Shown here: positions 53,340 to 61,525 of the stretch, in pieces
How the letters are laid out: each line of letters opens with the position of its first letter
Numbering within the stretch: position 1 is the stretch's first letter
Origin: Verrucomicrobiota bacterium
Lineage (GTDB): Bacteria > Verrucomicrobiota > Verrucomicrobiia > Opitutales > Opitutaceae
Assembly: GCA_028293545.1 (NCBI GenBank)
Contig: JAQGOP010000006.1
Coordinates: forward strand, 1 to 64,000
Length of the DNA stretch: 64,000 bases
Direction of reading: 5' to 3'
The notes under the pieces: generated by a model
The model's input: the letters and a program-made list of their open reading frames with translations, nothing else
What the model was told of the DNA's origin: nothing
The model's database searches: none
Position numbers and translations under genes: made by a program

Positions 53340-55028
53340 CTACGTTTTGGGCGGGATCGGGCCGCGATGGTAGACGAGGAACACGGCGTCGAATTCCAGG
53401 TAAGGCCGCCCGGGCAGGATGGCCACGGCGGCAACTTTTTCGCGGGCGTCATAGACGCGCACGAGGCGGTAGTCGGACTTTAGCAGCGACGGGATTTGAC
53501 CCATGATTTCCGCGACCTCGTCCGGTCGCAGCACCAGCCAATCCGGTTGCAGCGCGGCGATGATCTCGGCGTGCGGTTTTTTCCCGGCACGCCTCGCGGC
53601 CACCACTTCCGGTGACGACAGGCCCGGGTAGTCGTACATCTTCAGGCCCGAGTAATACCCGATGTACCCCAGTGGCTCGAGATAGACGCGATCGCCGGCT
53701 TGCGCGTGCGCATGGAGCCAGCGGCCGATTTCGGTGCGGTTGCCCGTCTCGATAATCGCCTGCTGCGCGCGCAGCTGCCACGCGACTGCCGCCAAAACGA
53801 CGGCTTGCCCGGCCACGATCACGCCCGCCCCGATGCGGCCGATCGCGGGAAGCCAGGTGCGGGATGCGCCGTGCGGGCGAACCGCCACGTCGATCAGGTA
53901 GACCCAGGCAACCAGCGCCAGCGCCTGCCAACCCGGATAGTACCAAGGTGAACGCGGGATGTATTCCACGTAAAACCCGCCGAGCAAAAATGCCGCCGAT
54001 GCGATGCGTCCCGCGGGTCGGACCTTCGGGACGAGCCATGCGACGGCGGCGCCGATCACGATGATTTTCGAAAACCAGTCCAGCGTCGCAGGCCAGCCGC
54101 CGAAGAAAAAATACGCCGGCATGAAAATCTTGTGGAGCGCGACGTGCCCAAAGATCAGTCGCCAAGGGTAGAGCAGGAGGGCGTGCGACAGTTCGCCCGG
54201 TCCCCAAATCGAGATTTTTGCCAGGATCGTATGCGGAACGGGCGTGCCGTAATACCACCAAGCGAAGGCGAGCCACGGGAGGTAGAACAGCAGGCCGAGC
54301 AGAACGCCGCGGAGAATTGCGGATACCGGAGACCGGAAACCGGATAGTTCTGAAACCTGCGAACCGATTGTTTCGGCCCCGCCGTGCTTGGAACTATCCG
54401 GTTTCCGGTCTCCGCAATCCGCAATTCTCCCCATCAGCCATCCGCCGGCGATCGCACCGAAAAACACGCAGCCGTCCGGTCGCGTCCACTGCAGGCCGGC
54501 GAAGGCGACCGCACACGGCAACACCCGTGGACCCTGCGCGAAGGCGCGCCAAGCCAGGATGATGAAGAACACGAGAATCGCGCATTCCATGCCGTTGATC
54601 GAGAAATCGACGATCTTGGGATCGAGCGCCACCGCCAGGCACCCGGCGCCGATCGCGAAGGCTGCGACCTGGGTGCGCAGCATGAGACGGGCGGCGAGGA
54701 ACACTGCGCCGCCGAGGAAAAACGCGCTCGCGATGCGAAACAACCAGAGTGCGCGGAATTCGACCTGGTCCCCTCCGCCCAATGCGAACAGCGCGGGCAG
54801 CAGGGTCCCGAGCGGCGAGGTAAAACTGTGCACGCGCTGGCCCGGCTGGAACACGAGGCCATGGCCGGTCGCGAGGTTCAGGCTCGCGCGAAACGTGATC
54901 AGGTAGTCCTCCCACATGTGGCCGGTGAAGGCCGCGAACGACAGGCAGACTACTCCGACAAAAAGTGCCGCCACGATCGGCCAGCGACTGCGGACCGGCG
55001 CAACGGTTTCAGGAGAGGAAGTGGACAT
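53340..55028 (-). CDS. GT-C-like membrane protein containing an in-frame repeat
   Basis: I start at ATG 55028 (MSTSSPETVAPVRSRWPIVA), giving 562 residues and about ten helices. GHMWEDYLITFRASLNLATGHGLVF contains the acidic WEDY motif of the first loop in GT-C transferases, and HSFTSPLGTLLPALFALGGG follows as in related mannosyltransferases. The segment of about 40 residues RIADCGDRKPDSSKHGGAET to ...GFRSPVSAILR (DNA 54311-54430) is hydrophilic, interrupts a helix-rich region, and is encoded by a palindromic R4 repeat exactly 40 codons long. The frame is preserved, so the protein may still be made. The upstream gene ends 58 bases away. Confidence 0.8.
   Translation of the reverse strand: MSTSSPETVAPVRSRWPIVAALFVGVVCLSFAAFTGHMWEDYLITFRASLNLATGHGLVFQPGQRVHSFTSPLGTLLPALFALGGGDQVEFRALWLFRIASAFFLGGAVFLAARLMLRTQVAAFAIGAGCLAVALDPKIVDFSINGMECAILVFFIILAWRAFAQGPRVLPCAVAFAGLQWTRPDGCVFFGAIAGGWLMGRIADCGDRKPDSSKHGGAETIGSQVSELSGFRSPVSAILRGVLLGLLFYLPWLAFAWWYYGTPVPHTILAKISIWGPGELSHALLLYPWRLIFGHVALHKIFMPAYFFFGGWPATLDWFSKIIVIGAAVAWLVPKVRPAGRIASAAFLLGGFYVEYIPRSPWYYPGWQALALVAWVYLIDVAVRPHGASRTWLPAIGRIGAGVIVAGQAVVLAAVAWQLRAQQAIIETGNRTEIGRWLHAHAQAGDRVYLEPLGYIGYYSGLKMYDYPGLSSPEVVAARRAGKKPHAEIIAALQPDWLVLRPDEVAEIMGQIPSLLKSDYRLVRVYDAREKVAAVAILPGRPYLEFDAVFLVYHRGPIPPKT
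54311..54430. repeat. R4 palindromic element inside a coding gene
   Basis: Left arm 54311-54350 (GGAGAATTGCGGATACCGGA, GACCGGAAACCGGATAGTTC) pairs with the right arm 54391-54430 with only two or three mismatches over 40 bases. The whole is 120 bases, a multiple of three, and all codons are sense on the coding strand. Other R4 copies (8733-8867, 17025-17098, 41430-41457) are intergenic. Confidence 0.88.
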
Positions 55029-55086
55029 GCGGCCGGTTCGAGGCAATTGCGCTCACCGTGAAGCGTCAACCCGCCTGACGCCCGGC

Positions 55087-55776
55087 TCAGCGGAATACGT
55101 TGTACTTGATGATGGCGTAGAGCGCGCGAAAGCCGTCCCGCCAGCCGATTTTTTTCCCCTCGGCGTAGGTGCGGCCGTAATAGCTGATGCCAACCTCGTA
55201 GATCGCGCAGTTGAGCTTGGCGACCTTCGCCGTGATCTCGGGCTCGAAGCCGAAACGGTTTTCTTCGATCGTGATCTGGTCGAGGATCTCCCGTCGGAAA
55301 ACCTTATAGCACGTTTCCATGTCGGTAAGGTTGATCCCGGTGAACATGTTCGAGAGCAGCGTCAGGAATTTATTTCCGACCATGTGCCAGAAGTAGACGA
55401 CCCGATGCGCCTCCGCGCCCATGAAGCGCGAGCCGAAGACGACGTCCGCCTTGCCGTCGAGGATCGGCTTCAGCAGCCGTGGATATTCCTGCGGGTCGTA
55501 CTCGAGGTCAGCGTCCTGGACGATGATCGCATCGCCGGTCGCCGCGGCAAACCCGGTGCGCAGCGCGGCGCCCTTGCCCTGGTTGACCTCGTGGTAAATG
55601 ACCTTGTCGACGAGCGACGCGATCTGCGTGCGGAGCAGGTCGCGGGTGCCATCGCGCGAGCAGTCGTCGACGATGATGATCTCCTTGTTCGCGACGGGCG
55701 CGCTGCGAACGCGTTCGACGATGGAGCGGATGGTCTTGGCCTCGTTATAGCACGGGATGACGATGGTGAGCTTCAT
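55087..55776 (-). CDS. DPM1-like family 2 glycosyltransferase
   Basis: I start at ATG 55776 ([20 protein letters not shown]), giving 229 residues. The donor site is [16 protein letters not shown] (about 38-53), then [18 protein letters not shown] and the metal site [13 protein letters not shown] (about 93-105), QEYP being typical of dolichol/polyprenyl-phosphate mannose or glucose synthases. No membrane helices follow, unlike the GtrB-type protein at 50587. It should make a polyprenyl-linked sugar at the cytoplasmic face and feed the GT-C proteins encoded downstream. Confidence 0.93.
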   Translation of the reverse strand: MKLTIVIPCYNEAKTIRSIVERVRSAPVANKEIIIVDDCSRDGTRDLLRTQIASLVDKVIYHEVNQGKGAALRTGFAAATGDAIIVQDADLEYDPQEYPRLLKPILDGKADVVFGSRFMGAEAHRVVYFWHMVGNKFLTLLSNMFTGINLTDMETCYKVFRREILDQITIEENRFGFEPEITAKVAKLNCAIYEVGISYYGRTYAEGKKIGWRDGFRALYAIIKYNVFR

Positions 55777-55860
55777 GCAGGCAGTGGCCCGAAACACATA
55801 GCCGAGGGGTGGGGGGACGGAAGTTTATTCCTGATCGATTGGGCGACAAAACCCCTAAAC

Positions 55861-56024
55861 CGCGCGCAGCGCGCAGCCGAAGCCGCCAAAGGCGGATGGT
55901 GTCACTCAACAAGTGACACGCGGTGGAACGCGTTGGGCGGTTCCACCCGCATTCAAAGGCAGACGGAGCCAAACAGCGTCTTGCGGAGAAGCCGCTCCAC
56001 CTGATTCCGCGGGACAAACCGCGG
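55861..56024. repeat. Dense hairpin block between divergent operons
   Basis: Consecutive stems are visible: CCGCC-AAA-GGCGG (55883-55895), GTGTCACT-CAACA-AGTGACAC (55899-55919), GGTGGAAC...GTTCCACC (55922-55947), GCGG-AGAAG-CCGC (55983-55995) and CCGCGG-GACAAA-CCGCGG (56007-56024). It occupies most of the 353-base gap between the 55776 and 56130 starts. It could be a repeat or a structured RNA; no gene is seen. Confidence 0.7.
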
Positions 56025-56129
56025 CTTATGCCCGGCCCGGAATTGACGCTGCGATGCGCGACGTTCAGGTTCCCACGATTATATCCCGCGGCCGCCAACT
56101 GACCCCGAAGCGCCAGCACTCGACCGTCT

Positions 56130-56261
56130 ATGGCTGATGCGCGCGCGTTGAGGATTGCCGTGGTCAGCCAAGTCCAAACCGGCCACCTGCCGGCCGGCCA
56201 CCGCCTCTGCGTCGATGAATTTCGCGCCGCAGGTTGGGAAGGGTTCGACTACCAGGGATGA
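56130..56261 (+). CDS. Short ORF coupled to the glycosyltransferase gene, unknown
   Basis: An ATG at 56130 opens a 43-codon frame (MADARALRIAVVSQVQTGHL to ...FRAAGWEGFDYQG) whose TGA overlaps the ATG of the next gene (ATGA), as in the following gene pairs of this operon. LRIAVVSQV looks like the first strand of a GT-B or methyltransferase fold, and the end resembles nothing I recognise. It may be a small protein, a translational coupler, or the remnant of a longer gene cut down by deletion. The overlap is the main support. Confidence 0.4.
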   Translation: MADARALRIAVVSQVQTGHLPAGHRLCVDEFRAAGWEGFDYQG

Positions 56262-57148
56262 GCGCCTCCCCGATAATTCCCGTCGTGCTGTTCGCCTATG
56301 CGCGGCCGGATCATCTGGCGCGGGTGCTGCGCTGCCTGCGCGCGAACGAAGTCCCGCTCGTGCTGGCGTTCGCCGATGGGCCGAACGGGAGCGCCAACGC
56401 CGAAGTGGTGAAGGAAGTGCGCAAGCTGCTCCGGAGTGTGACGTGGTGCGACCTGCGACTCACGGAGCGCGCGGAAAATCTGGGCCTCGGCCGCAATGTG
56501 CTCGCGGGCGTGACGGAAGTCGCGTCGCGGCATGACGCATTCATCGTTTGGGAAGACGACTTGGTCTGCGCTCCGGGAACGTACGCGTGGATGTGCGCGG
56601 CGCTGCGACGGTATGCTGCGGACCCACGCGTGATGAGCGTGACGGCTTGGACGCATCCGCGCGTGGTTCCGTCCGCGATCGGCGACCAGCCTTATTTTGA
56701 CGGCCGCGCGGAATGTTGGGGCTGGGGCGCCTGGGCGCGGTCCTGGCGCGGGATGTCTGACGAGGGGGCGATGGAGAAACTCGCGTCCACATTGAGGTAT
56801 GGGACGGCGGCGGATGCGTATGGCGCGGATCTCCCTGTGATGGCGAAGAATGAACGGCAGCAGAACACCTGGGCCGTGCGCTGGACTTATCATCACCTCA
56901 AACACGGCGGCCTGTGCCTGCGTCCCCCGTGGTCGATGGTGGAGAACATTGGTTTTGATGCGACTGCGACCAACGCTGCGGACGCGGGCAACTGGGCGAA
57001 CGGGCCGTTGCGCTCTGCGCCGCCGATTCCCGAATCAGGCCAGGAGCCCGTGCTCCATCCGGACTGCCGCCGGCTCTGGACGCGCGCGAATCCCGGTCGC
57101 TGGGCCGGTCCATGGAGGCGGCTGCGTGCGAACCGGGGATGGCGATGA
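56258..57148 (+). CDS. Glycosyltransferase, GT-A fold (family-2-like)
   Basis: This 296-residue protein starts IPVVLFAYARPDHLARVLRCLRAN, as in bacterial glycosyltransferases related to GT2. It has the donor region LAFADGPNGSANAE, NLGLGRNVLAGVTEV, and a metal site VWEDDLVCAPGTYAWM (acidic EDD at about 98-100). The C-terminal half has AECWGWGAWARSWRGM, typical of HlpA-like transferases in capsule loci. The start ATG overlaps the stop of a 43-codon ORF, and its own stop overlaps the methyltransferase start, so it belongs to a tightly coupled operon (56130-59720). Confidence 0.88.
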   Translation: MSASPIIPVVLFAYARPDHLARVLRCLRANEVPLVLAFADGPNGSANAEVVKEVRKLLRSVTWCDLRLTERAENLGLGRNVLAGVTEVASRHDAFIVWEDDLVCAPGTYAWMCAALRRYAADPRVMSVTAWTHPRVVPSAIGDQPYFDGRAECWGWGAWARSWRGMSDEGAMEKLASTLRYGTAADAYGADLPVMAKNERQQNTWAVRWTYHHLKHGGLCLRPPWSMVENIGFDATATNAADAGNWANGPLRSAPPIPESGQEPVLHPDCRRLWTRANPGRWAGPWRRLRANRGWR

Positions 57149-57894
57149 GCGCTTTCACGAAACCGTCAACGGCGCGGGCTTGGAAGGAACGGCAGCAATT
57201 CGTGCCGGGGTGGCCGGCGATTTTCATCAATCCGTTTTTTTTCGCGCGGCGCGGATTGCTCCAGGGCCTGGCGGAATTTTTCCCCCGCTTGAAGGGGGAA
57301 GTGCTCGACGTCGGGTGCGGCAGCAAGCCTTACGCGGAATTCATTCCTGCGACCCGTTACTTCGGGGTGGAAATCGACACGCCGCGTACCCGCGCCAGCT
57401 TTTCGGCGGACGCTTATTACGATGGACGGACGCTGCCGGTGGGGGACGCGAGTTTCGATGCGGTGCTGTGCTCGCAGGTGTTCGAGCACGTGTTCACGCC
57501 GGAGGAATTTCTGCGGGAAATCCACCGGGTGCTTCGGCCGGGTGGGGTGCTCCTCCTGACGGTGCCATTCGCGTGGGATGAGCACGAGCAGCCGCATGAT
57601 TTTGCGCGCTACTCGTCATTTGGGCTGTGCGCGCTGCTGGAACGGGCGGGTTTCACGATTGAGGCGCACCGGAAGAGCACCGCCGACAGCCGCGCGCTTT
57701 TCCAACTCGTCAACGCGTATCTCTACAAGGTCACGCATGGCCGCAACCGCGCGTTGAATTGGGTGGCGATGCTGGGCCTGATGGCGCCGGTCAATGTCTT
57801 GGGACTGGTGTTTGGTGCGCTGCTTCCGAGGAATCCCGACCTGTATCTCGACAACATCGTGCTGGCGCGAAAGCCAGGGGGCGCGCCGCGATGA
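57145..57894 (+). CDS. Class I SAM-dependent methyltransferase
   Basis: I start at ATG 57145, which overlaps the upstream TGA, giving 249 residues (MSAFTKPSTARAWKERQQF). SAM motif I is EVLDVGCGSKPYAEFI (about residues 52-67), then YFGVEIDTPRT, and motif III/IV FDAVLCSQVFEHVFTPEEFLREIHRVLRPGGVLLLTVPF. A hydrophobic C-terminal stretch (LGLMAPVNVLGLVFGALL) may touch the membrane. This Methyltransf_11 type is common in polysaccharide loci, where it methylates a sugar or chain end. It is coupled at both ends by ATGA overlaps. Confidence 0.9.
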   Translation: MSAFTKPSTARAWKERQQFVPGWPAIFINPFFFARRGLLQGLAEFFPRLKGEVLDVGCGSKPYAEFIPATRYFGVEIDTPRTRASFSADAYYDGRTLPVGDASFDAVLCSQVFEHVFTPEEFLREIHRVLRPGGVLLLTVPFAWDEHEQPHDFARYSSFGLCALLERAGFTIEAHRKSTADSRALFQLVNAYLYKVTHGRNRALNWVAMLGLMAPVNVLGLVFGALLPRNPDLYLDNIVLARKPGGAPR

Positions 57895-59720
57895 TTTATT
57901 TCTGCACGTATTGCGACCGGCGTTACGCGGCGCGGATGCTCGCGCTCCACGCCTCGCTCGTGGCCCAGGGCGAACCGTTCCTGCTGCAGGTTTTGTGTTT
58001 TGACCGCGAAACCGAGGAGGTGGTCGCCGGCGTCGCGCAGCCGACCCTGGCGGCGATCCCTTTGTCCGACCTGATCGAAGGCGACCCGGGCTACGCGGAT
58101 GCGCGGAGCGGAAGGAGCGAGGTGGAGTTTTATTTCACGACTACGCCCGTACTGATCCGGCACTGCCTCGCGCGGACGGCGGAAGCGCAGGCGATGACGT
58201 ACCTGGATTCCGACCTGTATTTTTTTGGGCCTGCTTCCGGGGTGTGGGCGTTGCAGGGGGATCGTTCGGTGGGAATCGTGCCGCATCGTTTTCCCCCGCG
58301 ACTCGCCGAACGGACCCGTTACGGCACGTATAATGTCGCATGGGTTTCATTCCGCCGCGATCATCCGGGCTTGTCGTGCCTGGAATGGTGGCGGGCGCGA
58401 TGCCTCGAGTGGTGCCATGACTACGTCGAGGGAGAAAAATTTGCGGATCAAGGCTATCTGAACGAATTCCCGCGGCGTTCAGCCGCCGTATGTGTGCTCG
58501 ACCACGTGGGCATCAACGCCGCGCCGTGGAACATGGACGGCGTGGACGTCAGCTCCGACGGCGCCACGGTCAAGGTGAACGGGCAGCGGCTGTATTTCTT
58601 CCATTTCCAGGGAGTGCGCGAAATAACCTCGGGATGGTTTGAACCGGGGTTGCGCGCATACGGCACGCCGAACACGGGCGGGCTCCGCGAGCTGATTTAC
58701 CTTCCTTATCTTGAAGAGCTCGCGGCGTTCCAGCGCCGGTTGCGGTTGAACCACGGGATCGCGACGGAACTCGGATCGCGACGCCTGCATGCCGGCGATA
58801 CGGCGCGGGCGCGGTGGGAACGGGCAAAGGCGCGCTGGGTGCTTCCGCAGCTGGGCCGGTGGCGCGGTCAACTGCTGTACGCTCCGGAGCATGCAGCGCC
58901 GGCCATCGCTTCGGCGTCGTTCCGCATGCTCGTGGTCACCCCGACCCTAGGCTCGTCGCCCTGGTTGGACGAAACGGTGGCCAGCGTGTCCGCCCAGCCC
59001 TTTCCCTGCATTCATGTCCTCGTCGCGCCTGCGCCCGCGGTGGCGGGACTGGCCGCGCGGTTCCCGCGCGCCAAAGTCGTGGCCGAGCCGGGGGGCGGAA
59101 TGTACGCGGCGATCAATGCGGGACTGGAGTCGGAGGCGGATTGGGACGCCTTTACCTATATCAACGACGACGACCTGTTGCTGCCGCGGTTTGCTGCAGT
59201 GGTCGCGCGCGCGCGGACGACCGAGCCGCGGGTGGTCTACGGCGGCGTGCGCCTGATCAACACTAAGGGAAAACGCATCGGTGCGATCCCGACCTCGAGG
59301 TTTCCTTCGCTGAACCGCGCGCTCTATGCGCAGCGCACGGAACCGGTTTTCCAGCACGGCACGGTCGCGACGCGCGCCGTGGTTCGCCGGCTGGGAGGGT
59401 TCGATGCGTCGTTCCGCTTTTGCGGCGACTCGGAATTCCTCGCGCGCTGCTGTGTGGCCGGGATCCCGTTTGTGTGCGCGACAAAACAGGTGGTTGGCGC
59501 GTTTCGGCTGCGCGCAGGGCAACTGACGAAAAACCTCCCGGTGATGCTCGAGGAACACCATCGGCTCTATGCCAAGCTGAAGCTGCCGGCCGAGGTGATC
59601 ACGTTTCGTCACCGCTGGGCGCGTTTCGTTTTCCGCGTGGTGAACCTGCCGGTTTACGCGGAGCGGATTGCGCGCCACGGCTTCATCACTTTCGGGGAAC
59701 AGCTGGCCAAGGTGGAGTAG
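57891..59720 (+). CDS. Two-domain glycosyltransferase (GT8-like + GT2-like)
   Basis: I start at ATG 57891 in the upstream stop overlap, giving 609 residues. The N-terminal half (about 1-300) resembles a nucleotide-sugar transferase with MTYLDSDLYFFG (DxD at 106-108) and DQGYLNEFP, GT8-like. The C-terminal half (about 345-600) is a GT2 domain: MLVVTPTLGSSPWLDETVASV, GGGMYAAINAGLE (as in WcaA-like enzymes) and YINDDDLLLP (acidic site 426-428). One protein may thus add two sugars of a repeat unit in turn. The stop is GAG-TAG at the edge of a decayed R1 unit. Confidence 0.88.
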   Translation: MIYFCTYCDRRYAARMLALHASLVAQGEPFLLQVLCFDRETEEVVAGVAQPTLAAIPLSDLIEGDPGYADARSGRSEVEFYFTTTPVLIRHCLARTAEAQAMTYLDSDLYFFGPASGVWALQGDRSVGIVPHRFPPRLAERTRYGTYNVAWVSFRRDHPGLSCLEWWRARCLEWCHDYVEGEKFADQGYLNEFPRRSAAVCVLDHVGINAAPWNMDGVDVSSDGATVKVNGQRLYFFHFQGVREITSGWFEPGLRAYGTPNTGGLRELIYLPYLEELAAFQRRLRLNHGIATELGSRRLHAGDTARARWERAKARWVLPQLGRWRGQLLYAPEHAAPAIASASFRMLVVTPTLGSSPWLDETVASVSAQPFPCIHVLVAPAPAVAGLAARFPRAKVVAEPGGGMYAAINAGLESEADWDAFTYINDDDLLLPRFAAVVARARTTEPRVVYGGVRLINTKGKRIGAIPTSRFPSLNRALYAQRTEPVFQHGTVATRAVVRRLGGFDASFRFCGDSEFLARCCVAGIPFVCATKQVVGAFRLRAGQLTKNLPVMLEEHHRLYAKLKLPAEVITFRHRWARFVFRVVNLPVYAERIARHGFITFGEQLAKVE

Positions 59721-59948
59721 CGCCGGCTCAAGCCGTTTGAACAGAAGGCAACTAAGGTAACGAAGAGGTCCCAGTCAGCTGAATCGCTCGTGCCCTAAAC
59801 GATCCATGACTTGAGAAGTTTCAATCCCACACCGTCAAGGGCACGATAGGCGGCGCCGACCGGGACCTCTTCGTTACCTTCGTTGCCTTCTGTTCAAAAT
59901 GGATTGGAGGGTTCGATCTTCGGAGCAGGCGGGCCGCCTGCGCTACTT
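59716..59948. repeat. Composite R1-R2-R1 element between convergent genes
   Basis: A decayed R1 start (GAGTAGCGCCGGC) ends the upstream gene. The R2 left arm begins near 59736 (TTTGAACAGAAGGCAACTAA), and its right arm ends near 59902 (CCTTCTGTTCAAAA). The linker GGATTGGAGGGTTCGATCTT leads to a perfect inverted R1 unit (about 59923-59948), which carries the AAG-TAG end of the convergent FkbM gene. Thus both flanking stop codons are in the element. Confidence 0.88.
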
Positions 59949-60680
59949 TCCAAAACCGTCCGATTGAAACAGCGGGCTGCTTGAAGGGGCGAAGGCCAGG
60001 TCGATTTGCCAGAAAGCGCCGTCACTCGGGCGCCGCATCGGGTCGGCGACGTCGCAGCAGCGAAACCCGCGGGCTTCGAGCCAGGCACAGAGTTCGTGGA
60101 AACGCAGGCTGCCGGGCGTAAGCACGAAATTGTACGCTTCGATCACCAGCAGGCTCGCCTGGGATAATGTCTTCGCGGCGCCTTCGAGCACCGGAATTTC
60201 ATAACCGTGGGTGTCGAGTTTCAGCGCGTATGGACCCGGGAGTCCAAGTTGGCCGACCGCGTGGTCGATCGTTTCCACCGGCACCGTGCGGGCATTTTTC
60301 TCCCCGCTGGCGGCAACGCCGCTGCCGTCGAGCTGCGGGTCGACGCTGAACGCCACGCTCCCGGCTTTCGCACCGGCGGCGGCGGCAACATGATGAAAAC
60401 CACGGCTGGTATGCAGGCGGGACAGTGCGGCTTCGCGTTCGGCCAGGGGCTCGAAGAGCAGGAATTTCGCGGCGGGAAAATAACGCTGCGCTTTCAACGA
60501 CCAGCTTCCGTCGGAGGCGCCGACATCGATCCACGTCGCCACCGCGAGCTGGCGCGCGGCGACACGCGCGAGAAGTCCGTCCATTTCGAACGCGCGATCG
60601 CGGCGCGACAAATGCAGGCCGAGCGGATTGAGCACGCGGTTGGCGGCTGCACGAATCTGGGCTTTGATCGTTTCGGACAT
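59943..60680 (-). CDS. FkbM family methyltransferase
   Basis: This 245-residue enzyme has the FkbM pattern: ATWIDVGASDGSWSLKAQRYFP (SAM loop, about residues 48-69), KFLLFEPLAEREAAL, a middle region VPVETIDHAVGQLG, and LKLDTHGYEIPVLEGAAKTL, the motif V signature of the family. FkbM proteins O-methylate sugars or other hydroxyls, here probably of the surface glycan. A separate minus-strand gene for a GT2 protein lies 70 bases upstream and is probably co-transcribed. The stop is AAG-TAG of an R1 repeat. Confidence 0.92.
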   Translation of the reverse strand: MSETIKAQIRAAANRVLNPLGLHLSRRDRAFEMDGLLARVAARQLAVATWIDVGASDGSWSLKAQRYFPAAKFLLFEPLAEREAALSRLHTSRGFHHVAAAAGAKAGSVAFSVDPQLDGSGVAASGEKNARTVPVETIDHAVGQLGLPGPYALKLDTHGYEIPVLEGAAKTLSQASLLVIEAYNFVLTPGSLRFHELCAWLEARGFRCCDVADPMRRPSDGAFWQIDLAFAPSSSPLFQSDGFGK

Positions 60681-60750
60681 GGCGAGAGGGAAAGGGCGTA
60701 GTGGCTTGCGGGAAGTCCCGCAAGGGTGCGGCGCGCCCGAGGCTCTTGTC

Positions 60751-61491
60751 CTACCGAAACATTACCACGACTTTCTTCCGCACGAAACGCACGACCGAGC
60801 CGATATCCCACAGCCAGCATTTCCAACCGCTGAAATATCGGTGACGGATGGCGATCTCCTCCCGATAGCCCCGCCAGTGTCCGCGGTCGCTGATTCCGTT
60901 TTGGCCGCAACGCGCCACGCGCAAATTGATCGGCTGAAATCGAAGCCCCTTTCGCCAGAGGCGCAGGTTGAAGTCGTAGTCCGCCATCACGCGGAGGGTC
61001 GGGTCGAAGGAACCCTGTTCGTGAAACAAACTGCGGCGATAAAAGGCTCCCTGGTGATGCACGAAATTCCGCGCGAGCGGATGGGGCGCGCTCGCGAGGC
61101 GGTAGATTCGATTGTCCTGGTAAACCGCTTCACCGACGACGACGCCGGCATCGGTCGAGCGAAGATGCGATGCGACCTCGGCGAGGGTGGTGCCATCCGC
61201 CACCACGTCATCCGCGCCGAGGAAAAGCACCCACTCGGAACGGGCGAGGGCGACACCCTTGTTCATCGCCACGTAAACGCCGTCATCGGGTTCTGAGACG
61301 AGGGCGCCGAGGCGTGTGCGGTTCCGCTCGAGCCACTCGCGCGTGCCGTCGGTCGAAGCGCCGTCGATCACGATGACTTCCGGCGTGAAATCCTGCTGCG
61401 CCCACACGCTGCCCAGGGACTGCTCAAGTTGTGGGCCGGGATTTTTGCAGACGACAATGACGCTGATGGACGTCGGCGAATCGGGAGGCAT
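60751..61491 (-). CDS. Family 2 glycosyltransferase (WcaA-like)
   Basis: I start at ATG 61491 (MPPDSPTSISVIVVCKNPGP), giving 246 residues. The donor site is VIVIDGASTDGTREWLERN (about 39-57), followed by SEPDDGVYVAMNKGVALARSEWVLFLGADD, the arrangement of GT2 enzymes that use an 'IYDAMNKG'-type loop and an acidic ADD site (about 95-97). DYDFNLRLWRKGLRF is the usual catalytic-base region. It should add one sugar to the glycan repeat. The divergent glycosyltransferase gene starts 35 bases away, so the two promoters must overlap. Confidence 0.92.
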   Translation of the reverse strand: MPPDSPTSISVIVVCKNPGPQLEQSLGSVWAQQDFTPEVIVIDGASTDGTREWLERNRTRLGALVSEPDDGVYVAMNKGVALARSEWVLFLGADDVVADGTTLAEVASHLRSTDAGVVVGEAVYQDNRIYRLASAPHPLARNFVHHQGAFYRRSLFHEQGSFDPTLRVMADYDFNLRLWRKGLRFQPINLRVARCGQNGISDRGHWRGYREEIAIRHRYFSGWKCWLWDIGSVVRFVRKKVVVMFR

Positions 61492-61525
61492 TGCGTTCGA
61501 CCGGAGCATCACACAGGGTCAGGAG

